Numbered from the stretch's first letter, positions 8,889-16,748 are shown. The stretch is 33,754 nt of DNA from JAAYYM01 sp964483395 (GCA_964483395.1 CAZABT010000020.1:1-33754); one strand, 5' to 3'. The notes: generated by a model from the sequence alone, not told the origin. Made by a program: numbers and translations.

Positions 8889-8919
8889 GACCGGATATCA
8901 ACAGATATCCGGTCTTTTT
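8889..8919 (+). terminator. Rho-independent terminator after serA
   Basis: A perfect 11-bp stem, GACCGGATATC (8889-8899) with GATATCCGGTC (8904-8914), a 4-base AACA loop, and TTTTT at 8915-8919. It begins 18 bases after the serA stop and cleanly separates the serine genes from the surface-protein gene that follows. Confidence 0.93.
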
Positions 8920-8943
8920 GCTTTGGGCTTCTCAATATTTCTT

Positions 8944-8970
8944 TTGTTCTGTCGAAATATATGGTAAAAT
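8944..8970 (+). promoter_or_regulatory. Predicted extended -10 promoter for the 634-residue surface protein
   Basis: TGGTAAAAT at 8962-8970 is an extended -10 element. The -35 is weak: TTGTTC at 8944-8949 gives a 15-base gap, TTTTGT at 8942-8947 gives 17. The preceding terminator at 8889-8919 requires a new promoter here. The gene's ribosome site AAGGAGG is at 8985-8991, nine bases before the ATG. Confidence 0.45.
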
Positions 8971-9000
8971 TTAAGAAAGCAATGAAGGAGGTATGCCTCT

Positions 9001-10905
9001 ATGAAAAGAAGGCTCAGAATATGTGCAATGGTTCTGTTGGGTTGTCTGCTTTATGCTGCAGGTTTTACAGGAAGCTATGCAGCAGGAGAGAAACAGCCGA
9101 TGCCAAGTGCACAATTTGACGGCTCCAATCTGACGCTCAGCCAGTTGAGAAGCGGAATGGCTTTTTCATTTGACGGGGGAAGCAACTGGAGTCTGATACA
9201 GGATTCATGGATGAACACCATCACGCTGACAGACGATCAGGTCAATAATTCTCTTGCACACGGAATTTTAGTGAAGATGACGGGAGACGGAGTGAATACA
9301 TATGATTCCGATGTCCTGTGTATTGTATTAAATAAAGCAAATACGCCCAACAATGTACAGGGTGTCATGCCGACGGATTCCGGAAATACCGGAAAGATTA
9401 CGAATGTTGATAATTCCATGCAGTATAAAAAGGAGTCTGACAGCAACTGGTCGGACATCGGGGATACAACAGTCTCCAATCTCGCACCGGGAAAATATAA
9501 TGTCCGAACAAAGGGCTATGGAACAACTGTTGCAAGTGACAGTATGACTGTGACAATCAATACCTATGATCCGACACACGGATTACCGAGAATGGCAACG
9601 CCGGGTGCAAATTTTGACGCCAGAACCATGACGCTCTCAGGAGTGCAGGGCGTGAATTATTCTCTGAATGGTGGAAACAACTGGGTCACAGCAGGTTCTG
9701 ATCAGGTGGTACTGAATTTGTCGGATCTGCATACGGATCAGGGGATTAAATTATACAGACCGGGAAACAACAGCACCAATTCTGATTCTGAGGTACAGAA
9801 CATCGGTCTTGCCAAGGCTTCTCCACCAATGGGCATCAGTGCAATCAGCGCAACGGAAAAAGCACAGGGAACCATCAACGGACTCAGTCCGCAGATGGAA
9901 TATATGCCACAGGGCGGTACATCCTGGACAAATATTACAGGGTATTCCATTCAGGTGCCGGCGGGAACCTATTATATCAGGACGCAAGGTGCTTATACAA
10001 CACTGCCGAGTGATGCGATGGAGGTAATCATTGATATGGCAGCTGCTCCGGTGGAACAGGTAACCACAAAGGTGACGGATGAAGAGGACAAGATCAATGA
10101 TGTGGATAATTCCAAAGCGACAGAAGAGGTACAGGAAGCAGAGGCTCCGGCTGATTTTGTTCCGTCAACTGCAACGGGTCCGAGTGTTGTGGGAAACAGC
10201 AGCATCCGTGGATGGGATGCGATTGTTGCGAATATGACATCAGCACCGGTTATACTGAGAATGAATGGAACAACAGATGTGACCTCTGAAGCTTTACAGG
10301 CTGTACGCGCCAACAATTCTGAACTGGTTCTCGGCATGGACAACGGAGCAATCTGGACGATTCAGGGAAGCTCTGTCAGCAGCTTTGGACAGGATGTGGA
10401 TATGGCAGTTGTTCTGAATGCAGATGAAATTCCGGAGGAAACACTGCAGAAGCTTGAAACAGAGGGAAAGGACTATCATCAATTTACACTGGCACATGAA
10501 GGTGATTTTGGCTTCAGAACGACGTTGTCTATGTATATCAATACAAAGGATGCGGGAAAATATGCAGATCTGTTCTATTATAATGTAGAGAAGAATGCAA
10601 TGGAACACATTGATTCCTGTATGATCAATGCACAGGGAAATGCCAGCTTTTTGCTGAACCATGCATCTGCCTATGCGGTTACGGTCAATCGAGTGAAGTA
10701 TACGGGCGGTACAACAAAGATACAGGAAAATACGCAGACAGGGCAGGTGAAGGAACCGGCTCATGTGACACAGGTAAAAGGGGACATTCCGTTCAAATGG
10801 ATAGGACTGTTTGGTGTAATGGTTGTAATTTCGATTTTTGGAATTGCTTTGGTCTTGAAAAAAGGAAATGGGAAGAAGAGTAAAAAGAATAAAAATCAAG
10901 GATAA
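9001..10905 (+). CDS. Secreted, C-terminally membrane-anchored surface protein with duplicated module (function unknown)
   Basis: A 634-residue protein I do not recognise by name. A signal peptide (positive start, hydrophobic core, probable cut after A28) is followed by two related modules of about 150 residues. The first (about 34-188) and second (about 197-346) share FxxxxMTLSxxxxGxxxSxxGGxNW-like openings and a second half of the type G-x-I-x-x-x-x-x-x-M-x-Y ending in APGKYNVRT or PAGTYYIRT and SDxMxVxI. An acidic linker (355-385) leads to a domain (397-565) of the kind found before membrane anchors in Lachnospiraceae surface proteins, with LFYYNVEKN and HASAYAV. A membrane helix (599-619) and a lysine-rich tail end the protein. 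There is no LPXTG motif, so it is membrane-held, not sortase-linked. It has its own promoter and stands alone. Confidence 0.88.
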   Translation: MKRRLRICAMVLLGCLLYAAGFTGSYAAGEKQPMPSAQFDGSNLTLSQLRSGMAFSFDGGSNWSLIQDSWMNTITLTDDQVNNSLAHGILVKMTGDGVNTYDSDVLCIVLNKANTPNNVQGVMPTDSGNTGKITNVDNSMQYKKESDSNWSDIGDTTVSNLAPGKYNVRTKGYGTTVASDSMTVTINTYDPTHGLPRMATPGANFDARTMTLSGVQGVNYSLNGGNNWVTAGSDQVVLNLSDLHTDQGIKLYRPGNNSTNSDSEVQNIGLAKASPPMGISAISATEKAQGTINGLSPQMEYMPQGGTSWTNITGYSIQVPAGTYYIRTQGAYTTLPSDAMEVIIDMAAAPVEQVTTKVTDEEDKINDVDNSKATEEVQEAEAPADFVPSTATGPSVVGNSSIRGWDAIVANMTSAPVILRMNGTTDVTSEALQAVRANNSELVLGMDNGAIWTIQGSSVSSFGQDVDMAVVLNADEIPEETLQKLETEGKDYHQFTLAHEGDFGFRTTLSMYINTKDAGKYADLFYYNVEKNAMEHIDSCMINAQGNASFLLNHASAYAVTVNRVKYTGGTTKIQENTQTGQVKEPAHVTQVKGDIPFKWIGLFGVMVVISIFGIALVLKKGNGKKSKKNKNQG

Positions 10906-10928
10906 GGGCATCCCCTTATCCTTGATTT
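10893..10928. terminator. Shared palindromic terminator between two convergent genes
   Basis: A perfect 16-bp stem (10893-10908 with 10913-10928, loop CATC) lies between the convergent genes. Read on the minus strand it is followed by a T-rich run (TTTTTATTCTTTTTA), which makes a good terminator for the 80-residue gene. On the plus strand only a short T run follows, so termination of the surface-protein transcript is likely weaker. Unusually, the arms contain the last codons and stop codons of both genes. Confidence 0.85.
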
Positions 10929-11158
10929 GCTTCCTGAAATTTTCTTTCTCTTTCTACAGATGCCTCACTGGCAAGATCCATATACTTGATAAAGATGTCC
11001 TCCAATGGGATATTCTGTTCCTCGGCAAGCTGTTCCAGTATAGGCTTCAGTTTATCAAGCTGGAAGGAAATCTGGGTTTTCTGCGGGTCGATATCACTTA
11101 ACACCTGATCTGCATAGGTGTTGATCCTGTTCAGCATTTTTCTTTCTTCGGCTGTCAT
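10916..11158 (-). CDS. Small helical protein of unknown function (80 residues)
   Basis: An 80-residue, charged, soluble protein without cysteines, signal peptide or membrane segment. It appears almost wholly helical, with heptad-like stretches such as FQLDKLKPILEQLAEEQNIPLEDIFIKYMDLASE. I do not recognise the family. That it is real is supported by a near-perfect AAAGGAGG ribosome site (complement of 11167-11174) eight bases before the ATG, by a good promoter upstream, and by a terminator at its end. It is the only gene on the minus strand in the window and is divergent from the DUF1015 gene. A small regulator or adaptor is possible but nothing in the sequence shows it. Confidence 0.8.
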   Translation of the reverse strand: MTAEERKMLNRINTYADQVLSDIDPQKTQISFQLDKLKPILEQLAEEQNIPLEDIFIKYMDLASEASVERERKFQEANQG

Positions 11159-11191
11159 GATGCACGCCTCCTTTATGATTGGAATGGGTAT

Positions 11192-11220
11192 AGTTTAGCA
11201 CAAATGCTTTTCTGTTTCAA
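11192..11220 (-). promoter_or_regulatory. Predicted promoter for the 80-residue minus-strand gene
   Basis: On the minus strand, TTGAAA (complement of 11215-11220) and TAAACT (complement of 11192-11197) are 17 bases apart, and TGC precedes the -10 box, giving an extended -10. It lies about 34 bases upstream of the gene's start codon. Confidence 0.6.
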
Positions 11221-11223
11221 GAT

Positions 11224-11266
11224 GGGCTCAGAGGCAATGGGTTCAGAGGCATAGGTTCAGAGGCAT
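11224..11266. repeat. Three short direct repeats between divergent promoters
   Basis: Three near-identical head-to-tail units: GGGCTCAGAGGCAAT (11224-11238), GGGTTCAGAGGCAT (11239-11252) and AGGTTCAGAGGCAT (11253-11266). The array begins four bases beyond the -35 box of the minus-strand promoter and ends 13 bases before the -35 box of the plus-strand promoter. The shared core is TCAGAGGCA. It could be an operator array or a simple slippage product. Confidence 0.8.
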
Positions 11267-11279
11267 AGCGATTTGGTGG

Positions 11280-11308
11280 TTGTGCACAAAGGGAATCTTT
11301 GATAAAAT
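11280..11308 (+). promoter_or_regulatory. Predicted promoter for the DUF1015-glgB unit
   Basis: TTGTGC (11280-11285), a 17-base spacer, and TAAAAT (11303-11308) preceded by TGA, an extended -10. The start codon of the DUF1015 gene is 32 bases downstream with GAGGGAG (11324-11330) as ribosome site. Confidence 0.55.
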
Positions 11309-11339
11309 AAAATAATAAATACTGAGGGAGCGTAGCATA

Positions 11340-12593
11340 ATGGCACAAATCAAACCTTTTAAATGTATTAGACCAAGAGCAGATCTGGCAGAGCGGATCG
11401 CAGCATTACCTTACGACGTATATAACAGACAGGAGGCTAAGGCAGAGGTTGCCAGAGAGCCACTGTCATTTTTGAAAATTGATCGTGCAGAGACACAATT
11501 TGCAGACGACGTGGATACTTACGATAAAAAAGTGTATCAGAAGGCGCATGACATTTTGTGGGGCATGATTGGCAGCGGCGAATTTGTCCAGGATGCCGAA
11601 CCGTGTTATTACATCTATGAGCTGACAATGAACGGACGGGCTCAGACGGGAATCGTTGCCTGTGCGTCTATTGATGATTATGAAGACAATGTCATTAAAA
11701 AGCATGAGAATACGAGAGCGGATAAGGAACTGGATCGTATCAGACACGTCGATGTCTGTAATGCACAGACAGGGCCGATCTTTTTGGCATACCGTTCGCA
11801 AAAGGATATCAACGAGGTCGTGGAGCACAGCCGAAAAGAGAATGCTTTGTATGATTTTACTTCTTCAGACGGTGTACGGCATACGGTATGGAAAATCGAT
11901 AAGGATAGAGATGTTGCCGTAATCAGGGATTCTTTCAAAAAACTGAATCAAATCTATATTGCCGACGGACATCACAGATGTGCCTCGGCGGTCAAGGTCG
12001 GACTCAAGAGAAGAAGCATCTTGGGACGGCCGTCAGGCAGTGAGGAATTTAATTACTTTCTGTCTGTATTATTTCCGGATGAACAATTGATGATTATGGA
12101 TTACAATCGTGTGGTTAAGGATCTGAACGGCTATACAGACGAGCAGTTCCTTCAGAAAATCGGCTGTGTTTTTGATGTGGCGGCTGAGGATGGAAGAGTG
12201 AAGCCTTCTCATAGAGGAGAGATCGGTATGTATCTGTCCGGACGTTGGTATCGTCTGAACATCCGCGAGGCAGATCGGAGCAGTCACCCAGTTGCCGGAC
12301 TGGATGTTTCGGTGCTGCAGGAACAGGTATTGTCGCCAATCCTGAACATTCGCGACCCAAAGACAGATCAGAGGATTGATTTTGTAGGCGGGATCAGAGG
12401 GCTGGAGGAACTGGAACGCAGAGTAAAAGAGGACTGCAAGGCTGCTTTTGCAATGTATCCGACCTCAATAGAAGAATTGTTTCAGGTGGCTGATGCAGGC
12501 TTACTGATGCCTCCAAAATCTACATGGTTCGAGCCAAAACTCAGAAGTGGTCTGTTTATACATGCATTAGAGGGAGATACGGAGGACGCATGA
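11340..12593 (+). CDS. DUF1015 family protein
   Basis: A 417-residue soluble protein that matches the uncharacterised DUF1015 family: it opens with IKPFKCIRPRADLAERIAALPYDVYN and carries the family's HENTRADKELDRIRH segment (about 122-136) and the YIADGHHRCASA motif (D209-G-H-H-R213). The D-G-H-H-R motif resembles that of ParB-fold free serine kinases (SerK/SbnI type), a similarity I infer by eye. From general knowledge this family is often found next to serA and serC; here it is 2.5 kb downstream of them, separated by two other genes. Its stop overlaps the glgB start (ATGA), so the two are co-translated. No biochemical function is assigned with confidence. Length is typical. Confidence 0.9.
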   Translation: MAQIKPFKCIRPRADLAERIAALPYDVYNRQEAKAEVAREPLSFLKIDRAETQFADDVDTYDKKVYQKAHDILWGMIGSGEFVQDAEPCYYIYELTMNGRAQTGIVACASIDDYEDNVIKKHENTRADKELDRIRHVDVCNAQTGPIFLAYRSQKDINEVVEHSRKENALYDFTSSDGVRHTVWKIDKDRDVAVIRDSFKKLNQIYIADGHHRCASAVKVGLKRRSILGRPSGSEEFNYFLSVLFPDEQLMIMDYNRVVKDLNGYTDEQFLQKIGCVFDVAAEDGRVKPSHRGEIGMYLSGRWYRLNIREADRSSHPVAGLDVSVLQEQVLSPILNIRDPKTDQRIDFVGGIRGLEELERRVKEDCKAAFAMYPTSIEELFQVADAGLLMPPKSTWFEPKLRSGLFIHALEGDTEDA

Positions 12594-14926
12594 TGAATAC
12601 AAAGCTATATAAGCTAATGAACTGGGCAAGGATTGAGGGCGTTGTATATTCGGAGGAGGATCATCCGCACGATATTCTCGGTGCACAATTCGTTAATGGC
12701 GGGACTCTGATTCAGACGTTTCAGCCGGGTGCGAAAAAGGTGGAGGTTCGACTGAAGCATCAGGAAAAGACTGTTCCGATGGAAATGGCTGATGAGGAAG
12801 GCTTTTTTGCTGTTTTGATTAAGGACAAGTCCAAGTTTGAATATGATTATCTTGTGACACTTTCGGACGGAACCAAAGCGGAAGTCAAAGAACTCTATAA
12901 TTATCCGCCTATGATTTCGGAGCGGGAAGCAAGAAAGTTCAATGCCGGACTGCATTATGAGGTCTACAACATCCTAGGGGCACACCCAAAGAAAATCAAC
13001 GGAGTACAGGGCACTGGTTTTGCTGTATGGGCACCAAATGCAATCCGCGTCAGCGTGGTCGGTGATTTTAATCATTGGGACGGACGCGTGCATCAGATGA
13101 GACGACTGTCCGATACCGGTATTTTTGAATTATTTATTCCGGATGTCGGAGAGGGTGATATTTATAAATATGAAATTAAAATCAAAGGCGGATTGATCGT
13201 CCTGAAAGCAGATCCTTATGCATTTGGAGCACAGCTTCGTCCGGACAGTGCGTCTGTTGTTCGTGAGATTGGACGTTATCAATGGAACGATGAAGCATGG
13301 CTGCAGCAAAGAGCAGAACGCCAGCGTTTGGATGCGCCGCTGTCTGTTTATGAGGTATATCTGGGCTCTTTCCGAAAGCCGGAGGACGGAAGAGATTTTT
13401 ATAATTACAGAGAACTTGCACCAATGCTGGCTGAGTATGTCAGGGAAATGGGATACACACATGTGGAACTGATGCCGGTCATGGAGCATCCGCTTGATGA
13501 ATCATGGGGCTATCAGGTGATCGGATATTATGCGCCGACCAGCCGTTATGGAACTCCGGAGGATTTTATGTATTTCATGGATTATATGCATGAACAGGGC
13601 ATCGGAGTCATTTTAGACTGGGTACCGGCTCATTTTCCACGGGATATATATGGGTTGTCTAATTTTGATGGGACATGCCTGTACGAGCATCAGGATCCGC
13701 GTCAGAGCTTTCACCCGCAATGGGGAACATTGATTTATAATTATGGACGCCCTGAGGTAAGAAATTATTTGATTGCCAATGCATTGTTCTGGACGAATAA
13801 ATATCATGCAGACGGAATTCGTATGGATGCGGTGGCTTCCATGCTTTATCTGGACTATGGCAAGCAGGATGGAGAATGGGTAGCCAATCTTTATGGCGGC
13901 AATGAAAATCTGGAAGCGGCAGAGCTGCTGAAGCATTTGAATTCCGTATTTAAGAGACAGCATGCAGATGTGCTGCTGATCGCAGAGGAGTCAACGGCAT
14001 GGCCGATGGTGACCGGTACACTGAAGGATGGCGGACTCGGCTTTGATTACAAATGGAATATGGGCTGGATGAATGATTTCCTGAGTTATATGCGATATGA
14101 TCCATATTATCGGACACATCATTACGGAGAACTGACATTTTCCATGATCTATGCATACAGCGAACATTTCATACTGACGTTGTCTCATGATGAGGTAGTT
14201 CATGGCAAGTCCTCCCTGATTGGAAAGATGCCGGGAGAAAGAGAGCAGAAATTTGCAAATTTAAGAGCTGCCCTGGCCTATATGATGCTGCATCCGGGAA
14301 AGAAACTGCTGTTCATGGGACAAGATCTTGCAGAGTTTGATGAATGGAACGAAACCCGTGAACTGGAATGGGGGCTGCTGCAGTATGACGAACACAAGAG
14401 CATCAATCAGCTCATGAAGAGTCTGAATGCTTTTTATCGTTCCCATCCGTCGCTCTATCAGTTAGATCATAAGCATGAAGGGTTTGAGTGGATCAACAAT
14501 ATTTCAGCAAATGAAAACATCATTGTGTTCCTCAGAAAAAGTTATGTAGAGGACGAGACATTGCTGATTGTATGTAATTTTGGCGGGAACGGACAGGATA
14601 ATTACAAAATCGGCGTGCCGGGTCCGGGCAAATATAAAGAGATATTGAACACGGATGCTGTTATGTTCGGCGGAACCGGATTGAACAATCCGCGCCTGAA
14701 GCAGTCCAAGAAGGATGAATGTGATAACCGCGAGGATTCTATTCGGATCAAGCTTGCTCCGCTCAGCGTCAGTGTATTTCAATATACAAGAGTGAATGAG
14801 GAACTGGCAGACAATCAGACGGCAAAAGAAAAGGCTGTTCAAAAGGGCAGAAAAACGACAGGCAGGAAAAGCGGGCTGAAAAAGGAATTGGAAAAGAAGT
14901 ATCAGGAAGAGGAAAGAGGAGTCTGA
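12593..14926 (+). CDS. glgB: 1,4-alpha-glucan branching enzyme
   Basis: A 777-residue GH13 enzyme that cuts alpha-1,4-glucan and rejoins it as alpha-1,6 branches in glycogen. Order: an N1-type beta domain (about 20-105), CBM48 (about 118-215, with FAVWAPNAIRVSVVGDFNHWDGR), the catalytic barrel, and a C-terminal beta domain. Catalytic motifs: D342-W-V-P-A-H347; nucleophile D412 in GIRMDAV; acid/base E465 in IAEEST; H532-D533 in LSHDEVVHGKSS. A lysine/arginine-rich tail of about 40 residues follows, which most GlgB lack. I chose ATG 12593 because GGAGGA (12581-12586) is six bases away; the overlapping ATG at 12590 is too close. No glgA, glgC, glgD or glgP is nearby, so it is an orphan member of the glycogen pathway here. 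Confidence 0.95.
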   Translation: MNTKLYKLMNWARIEGVVYSEEDHPHDILGAQFVNGGTLIQTFQPGAKKVEVRLKHQEKTVPMEMADEEGFFAVLIKDKSKFEYDYLVTLSDGTKAEVKELYNYPPMISEREARKFNAGLHYEVYNILGAHPKKINGVQGTGFAVWAPNAIRVSVVGDFNHWDGRVHQMRRLSDTGIFELFIPDVGEGDIYKYEIKIKGGLIVLKADPYAFGAQLRPDSASVVREIGRYQWNDEAWLQQRAERQRLDAPLSVYEVYLGSFRKPEDGRDFYNYRELAPMLAEYVREMGYTHVELMPVMEHPLDESWGYQVIGYYAPTSRYGTPEDFMYFMDYMHEQGIGVILDWVPAHFPRDIYGLSNFDGTCLYEHQDPRQSFHPQWGTLIYNYGRPEVRNYLIANALFWTNKYHADGIRMDAVASMLYLDYGKQDGEWVANLYGGNENLEAAELLKHLNSVFKRQHADVLLIAEESTAWPMVTGTLKDGGLGFDYKWNMGWMNDFLSYMRYDPYYRTHHYGELTFSMIYAYSEHFILTLSHDEVVHGKSSLIGKMPGEREQKFANLRAALAYMMLHPGKKLLFMGQDLAEFDEWNETRELEWGLLQYDEHKSINQLMKSLNAFYRSHPSLYQLDHKHEGFEWINNISANENIIVFLRKSYVEDETLLIVCNFGGNGQDNYKIGVPGPGKYKEILNTDAVMFGGTGLNNPRLKQSKKDECDNREDSIRIKLAPLSVSVFQYTRVNEELADNQTAKEKAVQKGRKTTGRKSGLKKELEKKYQEEERGV

Positions 14927-14929
14927 TAG

Positions 14930-15823
14930 ATGGAACAGACGGGAACAATTGCAAGTGAAATTAAAGAGGAACTCGGTGGAGAACTGAATCCGGGAGTATT
15001 GGAGCAGTATCTGCAGACACTTCCTGAAAAAGCGCTCAGCCTTGGAGTTCGTATCCTGCTGGCAGCATTGCTGTTCGCAATCGGCCTTTGGCTGGCAAAG
15101 CTTCTCAGAAAGATTGTGAAGCGTTCTCTTGAAAAAGCATCGGCGGAGACAGGGGCAATTCAGTTCGTGGATTCCTGTTTGAAGGTTATATTGTGGGCGC
15201 TGCTGATTTTATTCATCGGAGCGTGGATGGGCGTGGATGCAACTTCCATTATGGCCATGATCGGTTCCTTAGGACTGACGATTGGTCTGGCTCTGCAGGG
15301 AAGCCTGTCGAATTTTGCAGGCGGTGTGCTGATTATGACGACAAAGCCGTTTAAGGTAGGCGACTATATCATTGAGGACAATCATAAAAATGAGGGATAT
15401 GTACATCGAATTGATATTTTCTATACGAGACTGACGACCATTGAGAACAAAACAATTGTGATTCCAAACGGTGTACTGGCCAATTCTTCATTGACTAATA
15501 CTTCGCATATGAAGGAACTGCGGCTGAATACGAAGATTGGCATATCCTATCAGGCGGACATTGAGAAGGCAAGAAAGATTATCCTGCAGATATTTCAGGA
15601 GGAGCAGGATGTCCTTCGTCAGAAGGAGATGTCCGTGTTTGTAGACAGCTTTGAAGACAGTGCAGTGGTTTTGGGATTCCGATGCTGGATATCGGCGAAG
15701 GATTATTGGACAACCCGATGGTCTATACTGGAAAAAATCAAAACAAGCTTTGACAGGGAGGGTATTTCCATTCCTTTCAACCAGCTGGATGTTCATTTAA
15801 TAGACAATTCTGTCGATAAATGA
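14930..15823 (+). CDS. Small-conductance mechanosensitive channel, MscS family
   Basis: A 297-residue membrane protein that would release solutes on hypo-osmotic shock. After an N-terminal amphipathic stretch, three membrane helices follow (about 35-57, 80-100 and 105-130). The third is the pore helix, ending in GLALQGSLSNFAGGVLIMTTKPFKVGDYI, the family signature with alternating Gly/Ala packing. The soluble beta domain has the VHRIDIFYTRLTTIENKTIVIPNG segment. Its length matches the simple E. coli MscS form. It starts three bases after the glgB stop with GAGGAG as ribosome site. The gene could also be called mscS or ykuT; I leave the symbol empty because several paralogues are usual. Confidence 0.92.
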   Translation: MEQTGTIASEIKEELGGELNPGVLEQYLQTLPEKALSLGVRILLAALLFAIGLWLAKLLRKIVKRSLEKASAETGAIQFVDSCLKVILWALLILFIGAWMGVDATSIMAMIGSLGLTIGLALQGSLSNFAGGVLIMTTKPFKVGDYIIEDNHKNEGYVHRIDIFYTRLTTIENKTIVIPNGVLANSSLTNTSHMKELRLNTKIGISYQADIEKARKIILQIFQEEQDVLRQKEMSVFVDSFEDSAVVLGFRCWISAKDYWTTRWSILEKIKTSFDREGISIPFNQLDVHLIDNSVDK

Positions 15824-15829
15824 TATACT
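15801..15829 (+). promoter_or_regulatory. Predicted promoter for uppP inside the end of the MscS gene
   Basis: TAGACA (15801-15806), a 17-base spacer, and TATACT (15824-15829) preceded by TGA. The TGA is also the stop codon of the channel gene. The uppP ATG is 38 bases downstream with AGGAGG at 15855-15860. Confidence 0.55.
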
Positions 15830-15866
15830 GTAAATAATTTGTTGACGAAAACACAGGAGGCACAAT

Positions 15867-16745
15867 ATGTCCATATTTCAGGCGATACTGTTGGGAATAC
15901 TGCAAGGCTTGACGGAATTTCTTCCGGTAAGCAGCTCCGGACACCTCGCGATTTTCAAGAATCTTTTGCATATCAATCTGGATTCGGGGATGCTGTATGA
16001 TGTCCTTTTACATGTGGCGACCCTTGTGGCAATTTGTGCTGTTTTCTTTAAGGATGTAGTAAAATTAATTGTTGAGTTCTTCATGATCGTGATTGATATA
16101 TTCAGGAATATCGGTATTTTCTTCGGCAATCTGTTTGGAAGAAGAGATGCAGAATATATCCATCTGACGCATAATTCTTATCGTAAATTTGTTGTGTTGA
16201 TCATTGTATCGACGATTCCCACAGGTGTAATCGGTTATCTGATGCAGGACATTGTGGAATCGGTCGGTGCCGGCTTGATTGTACCGGGAATCTGTCTGAT
16301 GATTTCAGGTGGTATCCTGCTGATTGCGGATTATACGGAGAAGGGACGTAAAAAGCCGAAAGATACTACATATCTGGATGCGTTTACAATCGGTATGTGT
16401 CAGGGTGTTGCTACACTTCCGGGTATCACACGTTCGGGAACCACAGTAACAGCATGTCTGCTGCTCGGACTGGATCGGAAGTTTGCGGTAAAGTATTCGT
16501 TTATCATGTCAATCCCGGCCATTCTCGGTGCACTGGTATTACAGTTGAAGGATATGACAGGCGTAGCTGTTGCAGCCGGGGATATTGTCGGATATATTGT
16601 AGGAATGATTGTTGCGGCAGTTGTCGGATTTATTTGTATCAAAATCATGATGGCGGTAGTACAGAGCCAGAAATTTAAGCCCTTTGCTTTTTATTGCCTG
16701 GCAATTGGAGCGGCATCAGTCATAGGGGCGTTGATCATGATGTAA
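15867..16745 (+). CDS. uppP: Undecaprenyl-diphosphatase (bacitracin resistance family)
   Basis: A 292-residue polytopic membrane enzyme that removes one phosphate from undecaprenyl pyrophosphate, recycling the lipid carrier for peptidoglycan and other wall polymers; extra copies give bacitracin tolerance. The first signature is GLTEFLPVSSSGHL at residues about 14-27, with catalytic E17 and the serine-rich loop. The second is PGITRSG at 185-191 with R189; the family consensus is P-G-x-S-R-S, so T188 is a conservative change. About seven to eight hydrophobic helices are visible. Its own promoter overlaps the end of the channel gene. Also known as bacA. Confidence 0.95.
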   Translation: MSIFQAILLGILQGLTEFLPVSSSGHLAIFKNLLHINLDSGMLYDVLLHVATLVAICAVFFKDVVKLIVEFFMIVIDIFRNIGIFFGNLFGRRDAEYIHLTHNSYRKFVVLIIVSTIPTGVIGYLMQDIVESVGAGLIVPGICLMISGGILLIADYTEKGRKKPKDTTYLDAFTIGMCQGVATLPGITRSGTTVTACLLLGLDRKFAVKYSFIMSIPAILGALVLQLKDMTGVAVAAGDIVGYIVGMIVAAVVGFICIKIMMAVVQSQKFKPFAFYCLAIGAASVIGALIMM

Positions 16746-16748
16746 AAC

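Noticed and set aside
9001..10905. Sortase-anchored (LPXTG) surface protein
   Set aside because: There is a C-terminal membrane helix and basic tail, but no LPXTG-like motif before the helix.
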